Assembly: GCA_003054665.1 (NCBI GenBank)
Contig: QAYY01000008.1
Span: 171,665-235,664 of the forward strand
DNA: 64,000 nt
From: Opitutaceae bacterium EW11
GTDB taxonomy: Bacteria; Verrucomicrobiota; Verrucomicrobiia; Opitutales; Opitutaceae
Reading direction: 5' to 3'
Both the position numbers and the translations under genes were made by a program. The notes under the pieces were generated by a model. That model saw nothing but the letters and a program-made list of their open reading frames with translations. It was not told where the DNA came from and did no database searches. Shown piece after piece: positions 8,462 to 18,457 of this stretch; the first letter of the stretch is position 1, and each line of letters opens with the position of its first letter.

Positions 8462-9697
8462 ATGATTCTCGCCGTTGCCGTGGCGCTCATCGCGCTGCGA
8501 TTGATCGCCGAACTGGTTCTCAGCCGTCTGAACCGCATCGAAGTCCAAAAACACGCCCAGGCTGCGCCGCCCGCTGTCGCGGCGATCATGGACTCGGCGA
8601 CGTACGCGAAATCGGTGGACTACACGCTCGCGAAAAACCGCTTCGGGCGTCTCGAGCTTGTCTGGGACGCGGTCGTCCTGGTCGCGATTCTGGCCAGCGG
8701 CGTCCTGCCGTGGTTGTGGGCGAGATTCGCCCAGCTCGATCCCAACGGCGTGTGGGACGACGCGCTCTATCTGCTGGCGGTCGGTGTCGTGATGGGGATC
8801 CCGTCGCTCCCGCTGGAGTGGTGGAGTCAGTTTCGCCTGGAGCAGCGCTTCGGCTTCAACAAGAGCACGCTGCGCCTCTGGATAACCGACAAGTTGAAAG
8901 GCGTCGTCCTGGTTCTGCTCCTCGGTTTTCCCATCCTCTGGCTGGTGCTTTCGCTCGTCGCGAAGGTCGGCGGCACCTGGTGGATCTGGGGCTTCGCGCT
9001 CGTGTTCGGCTATCAGCTGCTGATCGTCGTTCTCGAACCGCGGCTGATCCGGCCTTGGTTCAACAAACTGACGCCGTTGCCCGAGGGCGAACTCCGCTCG
9101 CGGTTGAAGGCGCTCGCGGACCGCACGGGTTTCCGCGCCTCGACGATCCAGGTGATGGACGGCAGCAAGCGGTCGGGCCACTCCAACGCCTTTTTCACCG
9201 GCTTCGGGCGTTTTCGCCGTATCGTGCTCTACGATACGCTCGTCAACCAACTCGCTCCCGAGGAACTGGAGGCGGTGCTGGCGCACGAGGTGGGTCACTA
9301 CAAGTGCGGGCACATCCCGAAGATGCTCGCCGTTTCGGCCGTGCTTCAATTCGGCATGTTCGCCGCGGTCGCCTGGCTGATGAATGCGCCGTGGTTCAGC
9401 CCGGCTTTTGGCTTTGCCGCCGGACAGCTCGCGCCGGCACTGCTGCTTTTTTCCCTCCTGAGCGGCCCGGTGCTTTTCTGGTTCAGCCCGCTCGGAAACC
9501 TTGTGTCGCGGAAGCACGAATATGAAGCCGACGCGTTTGCCCGCCGGGCCATGAACGGCGCCGCGCCGCTGGTGGGCGCGCTTCGGAAACTGGCGGAGAA
9601 GAATCTCAGCAATCTCACGCCGCACCGCTGGTTCAGCGGCTTCTACTATTCCCATCCGACGCTGGTGGAACGCGAGCGGGCGCTCACCGAGAGCTGA
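8462..9697 (+). CDS. M48 family metallopeptidase, Ste24/CAAX-protease-like
   Basis: This 411-residue integral membrane zinc protease resembles Ste24. Several hydrophobic segments precede the catalytic motif HEVGH at about residues 275-279. The third zinc ligand is the Glu of HEYEADAFA near residue 355. Further membrane segments lie between the two. The frame is open to 8300, but the upstream 54 residues are Arg/Ser-rich and look non-coding. The ATG at 8462 begins directly with a hydrophobic helix (MILAVAVALIAL), which is the family start. Bacterial Ste24-like enzymes act in membrane protein quality control; the substrate here is unknown. Confidence 0.88.
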   Translation: MILAVAVALIALRLIAELVLSRLNRIEVQKHAQAAPPAVAAIMDSATYAKSVDYTLAKNRFGRLELVWDAVVLVAILASGVLPWLWARFAQLDPNGVWDDALYLLAVGVVMGIPSLPLEWWSQFRLEQRFGFNKSTLRLWITDKLKGVVLVLLLGFPILWLVLSLVAKVGGTWWIWGFALVFGYQLLIVVLEPRLIRPWFNKLTPLPEGELRSRLKALADRTGFRASTIQVMDGSKRSGHSNAFFTGFGRFRRIVLYDTLVNQLAPEELEAVLAHEVGHYKCGHIPKMLAVSAVLQFGMFAAVAWLMNAPWFSPAFGFAAGQLAPALLLFSLLSGPVLFWFSPLGNLVSRKHEYEADAFARRAMNGAAPLVGALRKLAEKNLSNLTPHRWFSGFYYSHPTLVERERALTES

Positions 9698-9709
9698 TCG
9701 CGCGAGCGC

Positions 9710-10654
9710 ATGACGGCCCGGGAGGCAACGCGAGGAATACGACTGGCGAAGGCGTGGCGCGGCCTCTGGATCGGCGTCGTTATCGTGGCGGCGTGCGCCG
9801 CTGCGCGCGCCGAACAGCTGACCGTGGCGACGTATAATCTCGAGAACTACCTCGCGACCGACCGATTTTTTGACGGAGCGTACCGCCGCGGCTTCCCGAA
9901 GCCGGAGGCGGAGAAAACGGCGCTCCGCGCGGTGATCCGGGCGGCAAATGCCGACGTGCTTGCGGTCGAAGAGCTCGGTGCCCGGCCGTACCTGAAGGAA
10001 CTGCAGCGCGACCTTCGTCGCGACGGCTGCGACTATCCGTACGCGGAGCTGCTGGAAGCGGACGATCCCGACCGTCATGTCGCCGTGCTTTCGCGGCGGC
10101 CGTTTGCGTCGGTCACCCGCCACACCGATCTCAAGCTGAAGTATTTCGGCGCCCAGGAAGCGGTGAAACGCGGGCTGCTCGAGGTGCGTTTCGCGGTCGC
10201 CGGCGGCGAGGTGGCGGTGTTCATCGTTCACCTGAAAAGCCGGTTCACGGACCGCTCCGACGATCCGCTTTCCGCCGTGCGCAGGGCCGGCGAAGCGGAG
10301 GCGATCCGCGATCGCGTGCTCCAACGCTTCCCGGAGCCGCAGAAGGCGCGATTCTTGATCGTGGGGGATTTCAATGATGCGCCGGGAAGCCGGCCGTTGC
10401 GCGCGCTTTGCCAGCGGGGTTCGGTCCGCATCGGCGAACCGCTGCCGGCCGAGGACTCCCGCGGAGAGACCTGGACGCACCGCTTTCGGAAGGAGGACTC
10501 GTATTCGCGGGTCGATTACGTCGTGGTTTCGCCCGGATTGAAGGACGCCGTGGCCGCCGGCCGGGCGAGAATCGTGGACGTTCTGCCGCAGACGCGCGAC
10601 GCGAGCGACCACCGGCCCGTGCTGGTCACGCTGCAATTGCCGGACGTGAACTGA
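9710..10654 (+). CDS. Secreted endonuclease/exonuclease/phosphatase (EEP) family protein
   Basis: This 314-residue protein has a signal peptide (hydrophobic stretch about 18-34, cleavage near ARAEQ). The EEP fold follows, with VATYNLENYL at its start, a catalytic Glu in AVEELGARPYL, VAVLSRRPF, IVHLKSR, VGDFND and a final SDHRPVLV. These are the metal and catalytic motifs of the DNase I / exonuclease III / sphingomyelinase superfamily. The protein is exported, so a periplasmic or extracellular nuclease or phosphodiesterase is likely. It begins 12 nt after the M48 gene and may be co-transcribed with it. The exact substrate cannot be told from motifs. Confidence 0.85.
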   Translation: MTAREATRGIRLAKAWRGLWIGVVIVAACAAARAEQLTVATYNLENYLATDRFFDGAYRRGFPKPEAEKTALRAVIRAANADVLAVEELGARPYLKELQRDLRRDGCDYPYAELLEADDPDRHVAVLSRRPFASVTRHTDLKLKYFGAQEAVKRGLLEVRFAVAGGEVAVFIVHLKSRFTDRSDDPLSAVRRAGEAEAIRDRVLQRFPEPQKARFLIVGDFNDAPGSRPLRALCQRGSVRIGEPLPAEDSRGETWTHRFRKEDSYSRVDYVVVSPGLKDAVAAGRARIVDVLPQTRDASDHRPVLVTLQLPDVN

Positions 10655-10735
10655 ATCCGCGGTCGCCGCTTTGGTTCTGCGGCGTTGCGTGGAAACGCGG
10701 GTGTCTCCTTGTGCCTGCCGAGCTTATCGCGCGCA

Positions 10736-10765
10736 CAAAAAAGCCGGCATCCGAGGATGCCGGCT
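10736..10765 (-). terminator. Intrinsic terminator of the IPT/TIG lipoprotein gene
   Basis: An 11-bp perfect inverted repeat (AGCCGGCATCC / GGATGCCGGCT, 2-nt loop) is followed on the minus strand by a run of T residues (A6 on the plus strand at 10737-10742). It is 22 nt past the stop at 10788. It also lies between two convergent genes. Confidence 0.85.
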
Positions 10766-10787
10766 GGAGATGGGCTCGCGCCGTTTC

Positions 10788-11762
10788 TTAGCGGACGGAG
10801 ATTGGGATCGTGAGTTCGCGGACGCCCGCGCCCTTGGCGAACAGATTGCCGTTGCCGGGCCGGCCGCCCTCGACGGTCACGGTGACGGTGTTGCTTCCGG
10901 CCGGAACTACGACCTCGGGCATGATCACGCTCTCGGGAACGTCGGTGGTGACGTCGATCAGCAGGCCGCCCGCGCTGGCGGTGACCGGTGTGGTGAACGT
11001 GACCTGGGCTTTCTCGCCCGTGCGAAGATTGAGCGAAGAGGGGGTGACGGAAAGCGGACCGGCGACGGCACCGGTGGCGGTGGCGACGCTCGGGGAGCCG
11101 CCCTCGGTTGCGCCGCCCAGCGCGTCGACCCGGAAGGTGCCGACGGGTGACTGGACGGAGCCGTTGCCGAGCGTGACCTTGTAGTTGCGGTTGGGCTCGA
11201 CGGCGGGGACGTAGAAGCTGATCGCGTTGGGCGACTCAAAAACGGTGCGGACCGGAGTGTTGTCGAAGAACACCGTGTCGTTGGCGGTGAAGCCGCGGCC
11301 GAGGATGCTGATGCGGGCGCCGACCGGGCCGCGATTCACCTCGAGCGAGAGCACGTAGCGTCCGGCGATGTTGGCGGTGAAGATCTGGCTGTAGTCTTCG
11401 CGCGGAGTCAGGATGCCGCTGCTCTCGACCTGGTACGAAATGAGGAAGTAGTACTTGATCTCGGTGCGGCCGGCGGGAACTTGGTACTCAAATTCGTAGA
11501 TGTTCTCGCCCAGCGGGCTCTTCGTCATCGTGAAGTTCTGGCCGTCGATGATGATCCGCGGAATCAACGTGCCCCGAACATAACCAGCGTCTTTCGGCGA
11601 AATGCGTGCCGAGATCGTGTAGATCTGCGACGGATTCTCCGCCAATGCGTCCGGAGTCAGATTCGTGATCGCCGGCGTCTGGCAGCCCGCCAGCCCGAGA
11701 ACGAGGGCGGCGACGATGCCGGAAAAAATTCGTCTCGCGTGAGAGAAGCGGTTCTTTTGCAT
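10788..11762 (-). CDS. IPT/TIG-domain lipoprotein of unknown function
   Basis: This 324-residue protein starts with a basic region and hydrophobic core that ends in a lipobox LGLAGC, with the lipidated Cys at residue 27. The mature part shows Ig-like beta-rich segments. One resembles an IPT/TIG domain around residues 125-210 (ARISILGRGF...VFFDNTPVRTVF...AISFYVPA), and a Ser/Thr/Val-rich C-terminal sheet domain runs to the end. IPT/TIG modules mediate binding at cell surfaces, and no enzymatic motif is visible. It is expected to sit at the inner face of the outer membrane or on the surface. It has its own terminator, and the divergent neighbour is hemW. Confidence 0.75.
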   Translation of the reverse strand: MQKNRFSHARRIFSGIVAALVLGLAGCQTPAITNLTPDALAENPSQIYTISARISPKDAGYVRGTLIPRIIIDGQNFTMTKSPLGENIYEFEYQVPAGRTEIKYYFLISYQVESSGILTPREDYSQIFTANIAGRYVLSLEVNRGPVGARISILGRGFTANDTVFFDNTPVRTVFESPNAISFYVPAVEPNRNYKVTLGNGSVQSPVGTFRVDALGGATEGGSPSVATATGAVAGPLSVTPSSLNLRTGEKAQVTFTTPVTASAGGLLIDVTTDVPESVIMPEVVVPAGSNTVTVTVEGGRPGNGNLFAKGAGVRELTIPISVR

Positions 11763-11819
11763 TGAGATTTTTGCGGATTAAAGTCGTCCGAAACGCAGCA
11801 CAAACACACGGCATTGGCA

Positions 11820-13001
11820 ATGAGCGAAATCACGACTGGCTCGCCGTCTACGGACCTCGTTCCGCTGGGAATGTACGTGCACGTTCCGTTTTGTGCCAAG
11901 ACTTGTGATTTCTGTGCCTTCTACCAAGTCCGCCCCACGTCGGGCGACATCGACCGCTATCTCGACGGCATCGCCCGCGAGTCGGAATACGTGAACTGGG
12001 ACCGGCCCGTCTCCACTGTGTTTTGGGGAGGCGGAACGCCGGGCCTGCTCTCGGCGCCCGATCTTCGGCGTCTCGGCGCGGAGGTGCGTCGACGCCTCGG
12101 CCCGGACCTTCGCGAATGGTCCGTCGAGATGACGCCGACGTCGGTCACCGACGCGCGGCTCGACGCCCTCAGGGAGATCGGTGTCACCCGAATCTCGCTC
12201 GGCGTGCAGAGTTTTCAGCCGGCGCTGTTGGAAGCCCTGGGCCGCGCCCATGCCCGGGACCGTATCCTGCGGGCCTACGACCGTATCCGGAAAGCTGGTT
12301 TCGCCAGCGTGAACCTGGATCTGATTTTCGCCATCCCCGGGCAGGACGAGGACGCCTGGCTGCAGGACATCCGGGAGGCGGTTTCCCTCCAGCCGGACCA
12401 TCTTTCGACCTACTGCCTGACGTTCGAAGAAGACACGGCCCTCTGGGTGAAGCTCTCGCAGGGCAAGGTGAAGCTCGACGTCGAGCGTGAAGCCCAGCTT
12501 TACGAGAAGACGTGGGCGACCCTCGAAACGGCGGGTTACGCGCAGTACGAGATTTCGAATTTCGCCCGGCCGGGTCATGCCTGTCTGCACAACTTGAATA
12601 CCTGGCGGATGAGCCGCTGGGTGGGGCTCGGGCCGTCCGCGGCTTCGCAGCACGGGGGCTGGCGTGGCACCAACGTCGCGGACCTGAATGCCTGGTTGGA
12701 AAACGTGTCCGCCGGAAAACGCGCGACGGAGGACCGCGCGGAACTAACGCCGTCGCTGTTGGCGGAAGACGCGCTGGTATTCGGCTTAAGGATGAACGAG
12801 GGGGTCGATCTCGCCGCGCTCGAGGCGGCGAACCCGACCGCGCCGTGGAAGGCGGTGGAACGGCTGGCGGATCATTTGGCAGAAGACGGTTTGGCGGAGA
12901 GGTTGGGCGGACGCCTTAAGCTGACGCTCCGCGGCCGGCTCGTAGCCGACGCAATTGGAAGTGAAATCATGAATGCGTTTTCTTCTCGGGAGGCGGCGTG
13001 A
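11820..13001 (+). CDS. hemW: HemW-like radical SAM protein (coproporphyrinogen III oxidase-like)
   Basis: This 393-residue cytosolic radical SAM protein has the cluster-binding motif CAKTCDFC (Cys25, 29, 32) and the glycine-rich FWGGGTP. Other HemW/HemN family blocks are MTPTSVT, ISLGVQSF, NLDLIFAIPGQ and YEISNFARPGH with the C-terminal HemN domain. HemW proteins bind heme and are thought to act as heme chaperones, not as true oxygen-independent oxidases. The YE(I/V)SNFA signature is shared by the HemW group. The ATG at 11820 is preferred over an in-frame TTG 6 nt upstream. The stop overlaps the GTG start of the M23 peptidase gene by 4 nt. Confidence 0.88.
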   Translation: MSEITTGSPSTDLVPLGMYVHVPFCAKTCDFCAFYQVRPTSGDIDRYLDGIARESEYVNWDRPVSTVFWGGGTPGLLSAPDLRRLGAEVRRRLGPDLREWSVEMTPTSVTDARLDALREIGVTRISLGVQSFQPALLEALGRAHARDRILRAYDRIRKAGFASVNLDLIFAIPGQDEDAWLQDIREAVSLQPDHLSTYCLTFEEDTALWVKLSQGKVKLDVEREAQLYEKTWATLETAGYAQYEISNFARPGHACLHNLNTWRMSRWVGLGPSAASQHGGWRGTNVADLNAWLENVSAGKRATEDRAELTPSLLAEDALVFGLRMNEGVDLAALEAANPTAPWKAVERLADHLAEDGLAERLGGRLKLTLRGRLVADAIGSEIMNAFSSREAA

Positions 13002-14035
13002 GGACAGTCTGCGTCGTCGGTTCAAAGCTATTCCTGGTCCTGGCCACAATCGTGTCTCCCGCGCTGGCGGAGCGGGTCGATCCGATCTGGCCCACGCCCA
13101 ACACGGCGTATTTCGACGGGAAGCCGTTCACGGAGTTCATCCAGCCGACGGCCTCGGGCGAGCCGGAGTCCGGGATGTTCGGCTGTATTCGAAGCGGAGG
13201 CCGACAATTCCACGAAGGACTCGATCTGAAGCCGGTCAGTCGCGACCGTGCGGGCGAGCCGAAGGACCCGGTCTTCGTCGTTCTGCCGGGCGTGGTGCGG
13301 CACATCAGCCGCATCGCCGGAGAGAGCAACTACGGGCGGTACATCGTGGTGGAGCACACGGGCGTCAGCCCTTCCGTGCTCACGCTCTACGCGCACCTGA
13401 GCGCCATCGCGCCGGGTTTGAAGATCGGCGACAACGTCGAGCGCGGCCAGACCATCGGGACGATGGGTCGGAGCTCGACGGGCTACGCCATACCGCGCGA
13501 TCGGGCCCATCTGCACTTTGAGATGGCGGTGTGGTTGTCCCGGGATTTCCAGAGCTGGTACAACTGGAAGAAGTTCGGCAGCCGGAACGACCACGGAGTC
13601 TGGAACGGGATGAATATCACCGGTTTTGACCCGCTCGATTTCTACAACAGTCTGCGTTCCCGGGCCGTCGACGATTTCGCCCAGTACTTCGCCCGGATGA
13701 AGCCGGCGGTGCGCGTGCGGATCGCGACGAAGGTGATTCCGGATTTCATCGAGCGTTATCCGGCCTTGCGCCAGCGGGACTTTCCGCCCCCGGAGCAGTT
13801 CGCCGGCTGGGAAGTGCTGTTCAACGACATGGCGCTCCCGTTCTCGTGGACGCCGCTCACCGTGACCGACCTGATGGGATTCAAGCCCAACGAAGTGCGG
13901 GCGGAGCCGGTGGATCCCGCCGCCAAGCTGCCGCGGTGCAAGTCCCTCGTATTCAAACGGCGGGGACGCTACGAAATCGGCAACGATCTCGAGCCGACGT
14001 TGCAGCTGCTGTTCGGCCTGCGAAAGGCGTTGTAG
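12998..14035 (+). CDS. Secreted M23 (LytM-type) peptidase domain protein
   Basis: This 345-residue protein starts with GTG that overlaps the hemW stop (GTGA). A signal peptide covers about residues 1-24, with cleavage after SPALA. The M23 fold has zinc ligands in FHEGLDLK (residues about 71-78) and HLHFEM (about 169-174), with YGRYIVVEH and LYAHLS between. The complete set of ligands suggests an active peptidoglycan endopeptidase in the periplasm. The last 170 residues do not match a family I know; they carry many aromatic and Arg residues. Coupling to hemW is probably transcriptional only. Confidence 0.82.
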   Translation: MRTVCVVGSKLFLVLATIVSPALAERVDPIWPTPNTAYFDGKPFTEFIQPTASGEPESGMFGCIRSGGRQFHEGLDLKPVSRDRAGEPKDPVFVVLPGVVRHISRIAGESNYGRYIVVEHTGVSPSVLTLYAHLSAIAPGLKIGDNVERGQTIGTMGRSSTGYAIPRDRAHLHFEMAVWLSRDFQSWYNWKKFGSRNDHGVWNGMNITGFDPLDFYNSLRSRAVDDFAQYFARMKPAVRVRIATKVIPDFIERYPALRQRDFPPPEQFAGWEVLFNDMALPFSWTPLTVTDLMGFKPNEVRAEPVDPAAKLPRCKSLVFKRRGRYEIGNDLEPTLQLLFGLRKAL

Positions 14036-14131
14036 CTCTCGCGCGGTTCGTGGAGGCCCGGCGTCTTTACGCGGCGGGCTGCGACATCGCCCGAGCGGGG
14101 TGGGCACCCCGCTCGCAAGAAATCGTCTCCG

Positions 14132-15112
<981 letters not shown>

Positions 15113-15222
15113 GAGCAGAAGAACCTGAGATCAAGAACCGACGGGAATCCGCGGAAAAGGCAAAAATCCCGCTGCGACCGGCACAGAAGCGCCGGATTTC
15201 GTCGTGCCGCCGGAGATACGGC

Positions 15223-15591
15223 TCAGCTCTGCGGCTCCAGCTTGGAGAGCAGCCGCTGGAATTCCGGATGCTCCTTCAACCCCTCGAGATCGGGGTCCTG
15301 GATGAGCCAGTCGACATCGTTGTAGCCGAGATCGATGGCGCGGCGGAGCGAGCGGATCGCGTCTCCCGGACGTCTGCTCAGCGCCAGACTGCACGCGAGA
15401 TTGTAGTGGGCGGTGGCGTTTCCGGGCATCAGGCGCACGAGCTTGCGGTCCATCCGGAGTCCATCCGCGATGCGGCCGGTCTTCGTGTACAGACCACCGA
15501 GGATCTCGATCACCTCCGTGTATTTGGGATCCCGTCGGAGGACTGATTCGAAGAAGCCGATTTCAAAGCCAGGGTCGTCTTTTCGCGTCAT
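15223..15591 (-). CDS. Small TPR-repeat protein
   Basis: This 122-residue cytosolic protein contains two to three tetratricopeptide-like helical pairs, for example YTEVIEILGGLYTKTGRIAD and AHYNLACSLALSRRPGDAIR, spaced about 34 residues apart. The end resembles TPR proteins that finish with the pattern DLEGLKEHPEFQRLL. TPRs mediate protein contacts, and no enzymatic motif is present. The start codon is 4 nt after the stop of the Fur-family gene, so the two form an operon. A functional link to the regulator is inference only. Confidence 0.78.
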   Translation of the reverse strand: MTRKDDPGFEIGFFESVLRRDPKYTEVIEILGGLYTKTGRIADGLRMDRKLVRLMPGNATAHYNLACSLALSRRPGDAIRSLRRAIDLGYNDVDWLIQDPDLEGLKEHPEFQRLLSKLEPQS

Positions 15592-15595
15592 CGAT

Positions 15596-16057
15596 TCAGC
15601 TCCGATGCTTGCACGTACCGGTCTGCCGAAACGCGTTGCAGTGAGCGCTCACCTGAAGGCGTTGCGAGACCGGAGTCAGGCCCAGCTTGGACGACACCGA
15701 GCTGCCATACCACTCCATGAACGGAGCGCTGATCTCGAAAATTTTGTCGCAATCCATGCAGATCACCTGGGCCACCTGACTGTTGTTATCGACGTTCGGG
15801 TGGTAGTACTTGAGGTTTTTGCCGATATCGACCTCACGCAGCAGCGCGCTCTCGGTCATGATCGGCAAGGTCCGGTACACCGTGGCCCGGGAGACTGAAT
15901 CGTCAATGGCCCGGGCGTGATCCAACAGCTCCTCGGCGGTGAAGTGATCCTTCTGCGCGAAAGCGGCTTCGAATATGGCCAGCCGCTGATCCGTCACCCG
16001 AAGACCCTTCGTGGCGAGGTAGGATTTGAACTTTTCGCGGGCCGCATCGTTGCTCAC
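15596..16057 (-). CDS. Fur-family transcriptional regulator lacking the usual HHDH motif
   Basis: This 153-residue protein has the Fur winged helix, including [12 protein letters not shown] (19-30), HFTAEELL and [10 protein letters not shown] (56-65). It also has the structural zinc cysteines CMDC (100 and 103) and C140/C149. Typical Fur proteins carry a His-rich HHDH segment just before the first CxxC; here it reads [13 protein letters not shown]. The regulatory metal site is therefore altered, and Fur, Zur or PerR identity cannot be assigned. It leads a two-gene unit with the TPR gene. The 148-nt gap to the divergent priA should hold both promoters. Confidence 0.88.
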   Translation of the reverse strand: MSNDAAREKFKSYLATKGLRVTDQRLAIFEAAFAQKDHFTAEELLDHARAIDDSVSRATVYRTLPIMTESALLREVDIGKNLKYYHPNVDNNSQVAQVICMDCDKIFEISAPFMEWYGSSVSSKLGLTPVSQRLQVSAHCNAFRQTGTCKHRS

Positions 16058-16205
16058 GCCTCAAGTTCAAATCCTGTGCCTAGGATCGTCAAGGGCGCAG
16101 CCCGGGACGCCCCCGCCGCGTCGGGACGGTCGTCGCAGGCAAGGTCGCCGGGTCCAGAGGCTTTCCGTTTGCCTCGCCCGGGCACGACCGGCGTGATTTG
16201 CGCCG

Positions 16206-18443
16206 ATGATCGTCGGTGTCCATCCGCTCGCTGGGTTCGACAAGCTCCTGCACTATCGCGTGCCGGAGTCGCGCCAGGGCGAAGTGCATGTCGGTTCGCT
16301 GGTGCGGGTGCCGATCGTGAACCGGATGCACCTTGGCATCGTCGGAGAGATCGGCGCGCCGAAGGACTTCCCGATCGAGAAGCTGAAGACCGTTGCCCAG
16401 GTGGTTTACCCGTTTCCGGCCTTTCCAGCCGACTTGCTGCAGTTGGCGCGGTGGATGGCGGCGTACTACGCTTGCGGCCTCGACGTGGTGATCGAAACGA
16501 TGCTGCCGGCCGCAGTGAGGCACGGTGCCGGCCTCAAGCACGAGAAGTGGCTCACGGTCCACCAGAAGCTGTCGGCGGAGGAGCTGGAAAAACTGACCAA
16601 GCGGGCCCCGCAGCAGGCGAAACTCTACCGGTTTCTCGAACAGCAGTTTCGGCCTCAGCAGAAGTCGCTCGTTCTCAGCCGGCTCGGACTCGGCGCCGCC
16701 GTGGCCGCCGCGCTGACCAAGCGGGGTGCGATCCGGGAGGAGATTCGGCGGGTGGAGCGCGTCGCATATGCCGACGAGTGGGACACGGGAGAAATCGTCG
16801 CCGGCGTGCCGCCTGCGCTCAACGCAGAGCAGCGCGCCGCAGTTGTCGCGCTCGGCGAAGCGCTCAAATGCGAGAAATTCGAGGTGAAGCTGCTCCACGG
16901 TGTGACCGGCTCCGGCAAAACCGAGGTCTATCTTCACGCCATTCACGACGCGATCGAAGCGGGGGGCAGTGTCATTTTCCTCGTGCCTGAAGTCGCCCTG
17001 ACGCCGCAGACCGTCGCCCGATTGCGCGGGCGCCTCCAGGCGATCGCTCCCGGCATGAAAACGGTCGTCTGGCACAGCCACCTCAGCGAAGGCGAGCGGT
17101 TCGACGGCTGGCTGGCGTTGGCAACGGGAGAGGCCCGCGTGGTCGTCGGCGCCCGCTCCGCGGTGTTTGCCCCGGTGCGCAATCTGCGGTTGATCGTCGT
17201 GGATGAGGAGCATGAACCGGCCTACAAGCAGGACGAGACGCCCCGCTACCACGGCCGCGACGTCGCGGTGATGCGGGCCAAGTTGGCCAACTCGCTCTGC
17301 CTGCTCGGATCGGCCACTCCCTCGCTCGAGTCGTACTCCAACGCCCTGAGCGGAAAATACCAGCTCCTGCAGCTGCCGCAGCGCGTGGATGCGCGGAAGC
17401 TCCCCGACATCGACGTGGTCGACATGCGCATCGAGGTCGCGCGAAGCCGCGGACTGACGACGCTCTCGCGGCAGCTGGTCAACGCGATGCAGGCGCGCTT
17501 CGAGAGGCGCGAACAGACGATCCTCTTCATCAATCGCCGCGGCTATTCCTCCAGCATGCTCTGCTCGGAATGCGGCCACATCGAGGAGTGTCCGCACTGC
17601 AGCATCGCGATGACCTATCACCGCACCGACGAGACGCTCCGCTGCCATCTCTGCGGCTCGGAGCGCCCGGCGCCGGCGGTGTGCCCGAAGTGCCGGTCGG
17701 TGAAGATTCGTTGGCGAGGGCTCGGCACGCAGCGCGTCGAGGAAGCGGTGAAACGCGTGCTTCCCCGGGCGCGAATCGAACGCATGGATACCGACACGAT
17801 GTCGAAAAAGAACCGCTTCCGGCAGGTGCTGAGCGAGTTTCGGGCGGGCAAAATCGACGTCCTGGTGGGCACGCAGATGATCGGCAAGGGCCTCGATTTC
17901 CCGAACGTCACGCTGGTGGGTTTGGTCGATGCCGACATCTCGATGCACGTCCCCGATTTCCGGGCCAACGAGCGCACCTTCCAGCTGCTCGTCCAGGTGG
18001 CGGGCCGGGCCGGGCGGGGCGACCGCGCCGGCGAGGTCGTGGTGCAGACCTTCACGCCGCAGGCCGAGGCGATCCAGTTTTCACGTCACGCCGACTTCAT
18101 CGGTTTCTCCGAAAACGAGCTGAAGATCCGGCGGGATTTCAAGTATCCGCCGTTTCGGCACCTGATTCACCACCTGTTCCGCGGACCGAACCCGGAGAAG
18201 CTCGCGTTCTTCGCCGAGCAGTGGGCGAGGCGGGTGGAGAAGGACCTCGGCGATCGCGTCGAATTGCGCGGCCCGGTGCCGTCGCCGATCGAGAAGATCA
18301 AGGACGAGTACCGGTATCAGCTTTGGTACTTCACGCCCCAGGTGACGAAAGTCGTGGCTGAACTCGCGAAGCTTCGAGCCGAATTCGCCTGGCCGGAGGA
18401 CATCGTGCAGGTGCTCGACGTCGATCCGGTCAACCTGACCTGA
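16206..18443 (+). CDS. priA: Primosomal protein N', replication restart helicase
   Basis: This 745-residue 3'-to-5' helicase reloads the replisome at stalled forks. The N-terminal 3'BD domain is present (VHPLAGFDKLLHYRVP). Helicase motifs follow: Walker A GVTGSGKTEVYL (about 232-243), DEEHE, GSATPSLES and the motif region GTQMIGKGLDFPNVTLVG. Between the helicase lobes lies the zinc-binding domain with paired cysteines CSEC...CPHC...CHLC...CPKC. The C-terminal domain is complete. Length is normal (about 730). No partner primosome gene is nearby. Confidence 0.95.
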   Translation: MIVGVHPLAGFDKLLHYRVPESRQGEVHVGSLVRVPIVNRMHLGIVGEIGAPKDFPIEKLKTVAQVVYPFPAFPADLLQLARWMAAYYACGLDVVIETMLPAAVRHGAGLKHEKWLTVHQKLSAEELEKLTKRAPQQAKLYRFLEQQFRPQQKSLVLSRLGLGAAVAAALTKRGAIREEIRRVERVAYADEWDTGEIVAGVPPALNAEQRAAVVALGEALKCEKFEVKLLHGVTGSGKTEVYLHAIHDAIEAGGSVIFLVPEVALTPQTVARLRGRLQAIAPGMKTVVWHSHLSEGERFDGWLALATGEARVVVGARSAVFAPVRNLRLIVVDEEHEPAYKQDETPRYHGRDVAVMRAKLANSLCLLGSATPSLESYSNALSGKYQLLQLPQRVDARKLPDIDVVDMRIEVARSRGLTTLSRQLVNAMQARFERREQTILFINRRGYSSSMLCSECGHIEECPHCSIAMTYHRTDETLRCHLCGSERPAPAVCPKCRSVKIRWRGLGTQRVEEAVKRVLPRARIERMDTDTMSKKNRFRQVLSEFRAGKIDVLVGTQMIGKGLDFPNVTLVGLVDADISMHVPDFRANERTFQLLVQVAGRAGRGDRAGEVVVQTFTPQAEAIQFSRHADFIGFSENELKIRRDFKYPPFRHLIHHLFRGPNPEKLAFFAEQWARRVEKDLGDRVELRGPVPSPIEKIKDEYRYQLWYFTPQVTKVVAELAKLRAEFAWPEDIVQVLDVDPVNLT

Positions 18444-18457
18444 ACGGTCGGGGAGGC

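Noticed and set aside
14085-14112. Hairpin GAGCGGGGTG/CACCCCGCTC between the M23 and nadA genes as terminator
   Set aside because: The stem is good but no T run follows on either strand, so I could not assign it as an intrinsic terminator.
16058-16085. T-loop-like GTTCAAATC suggesting a tRNA
   Set aside because: The flanking bases do not form a T-stem or acceptor stem, and no anticodon arm is present upstream.
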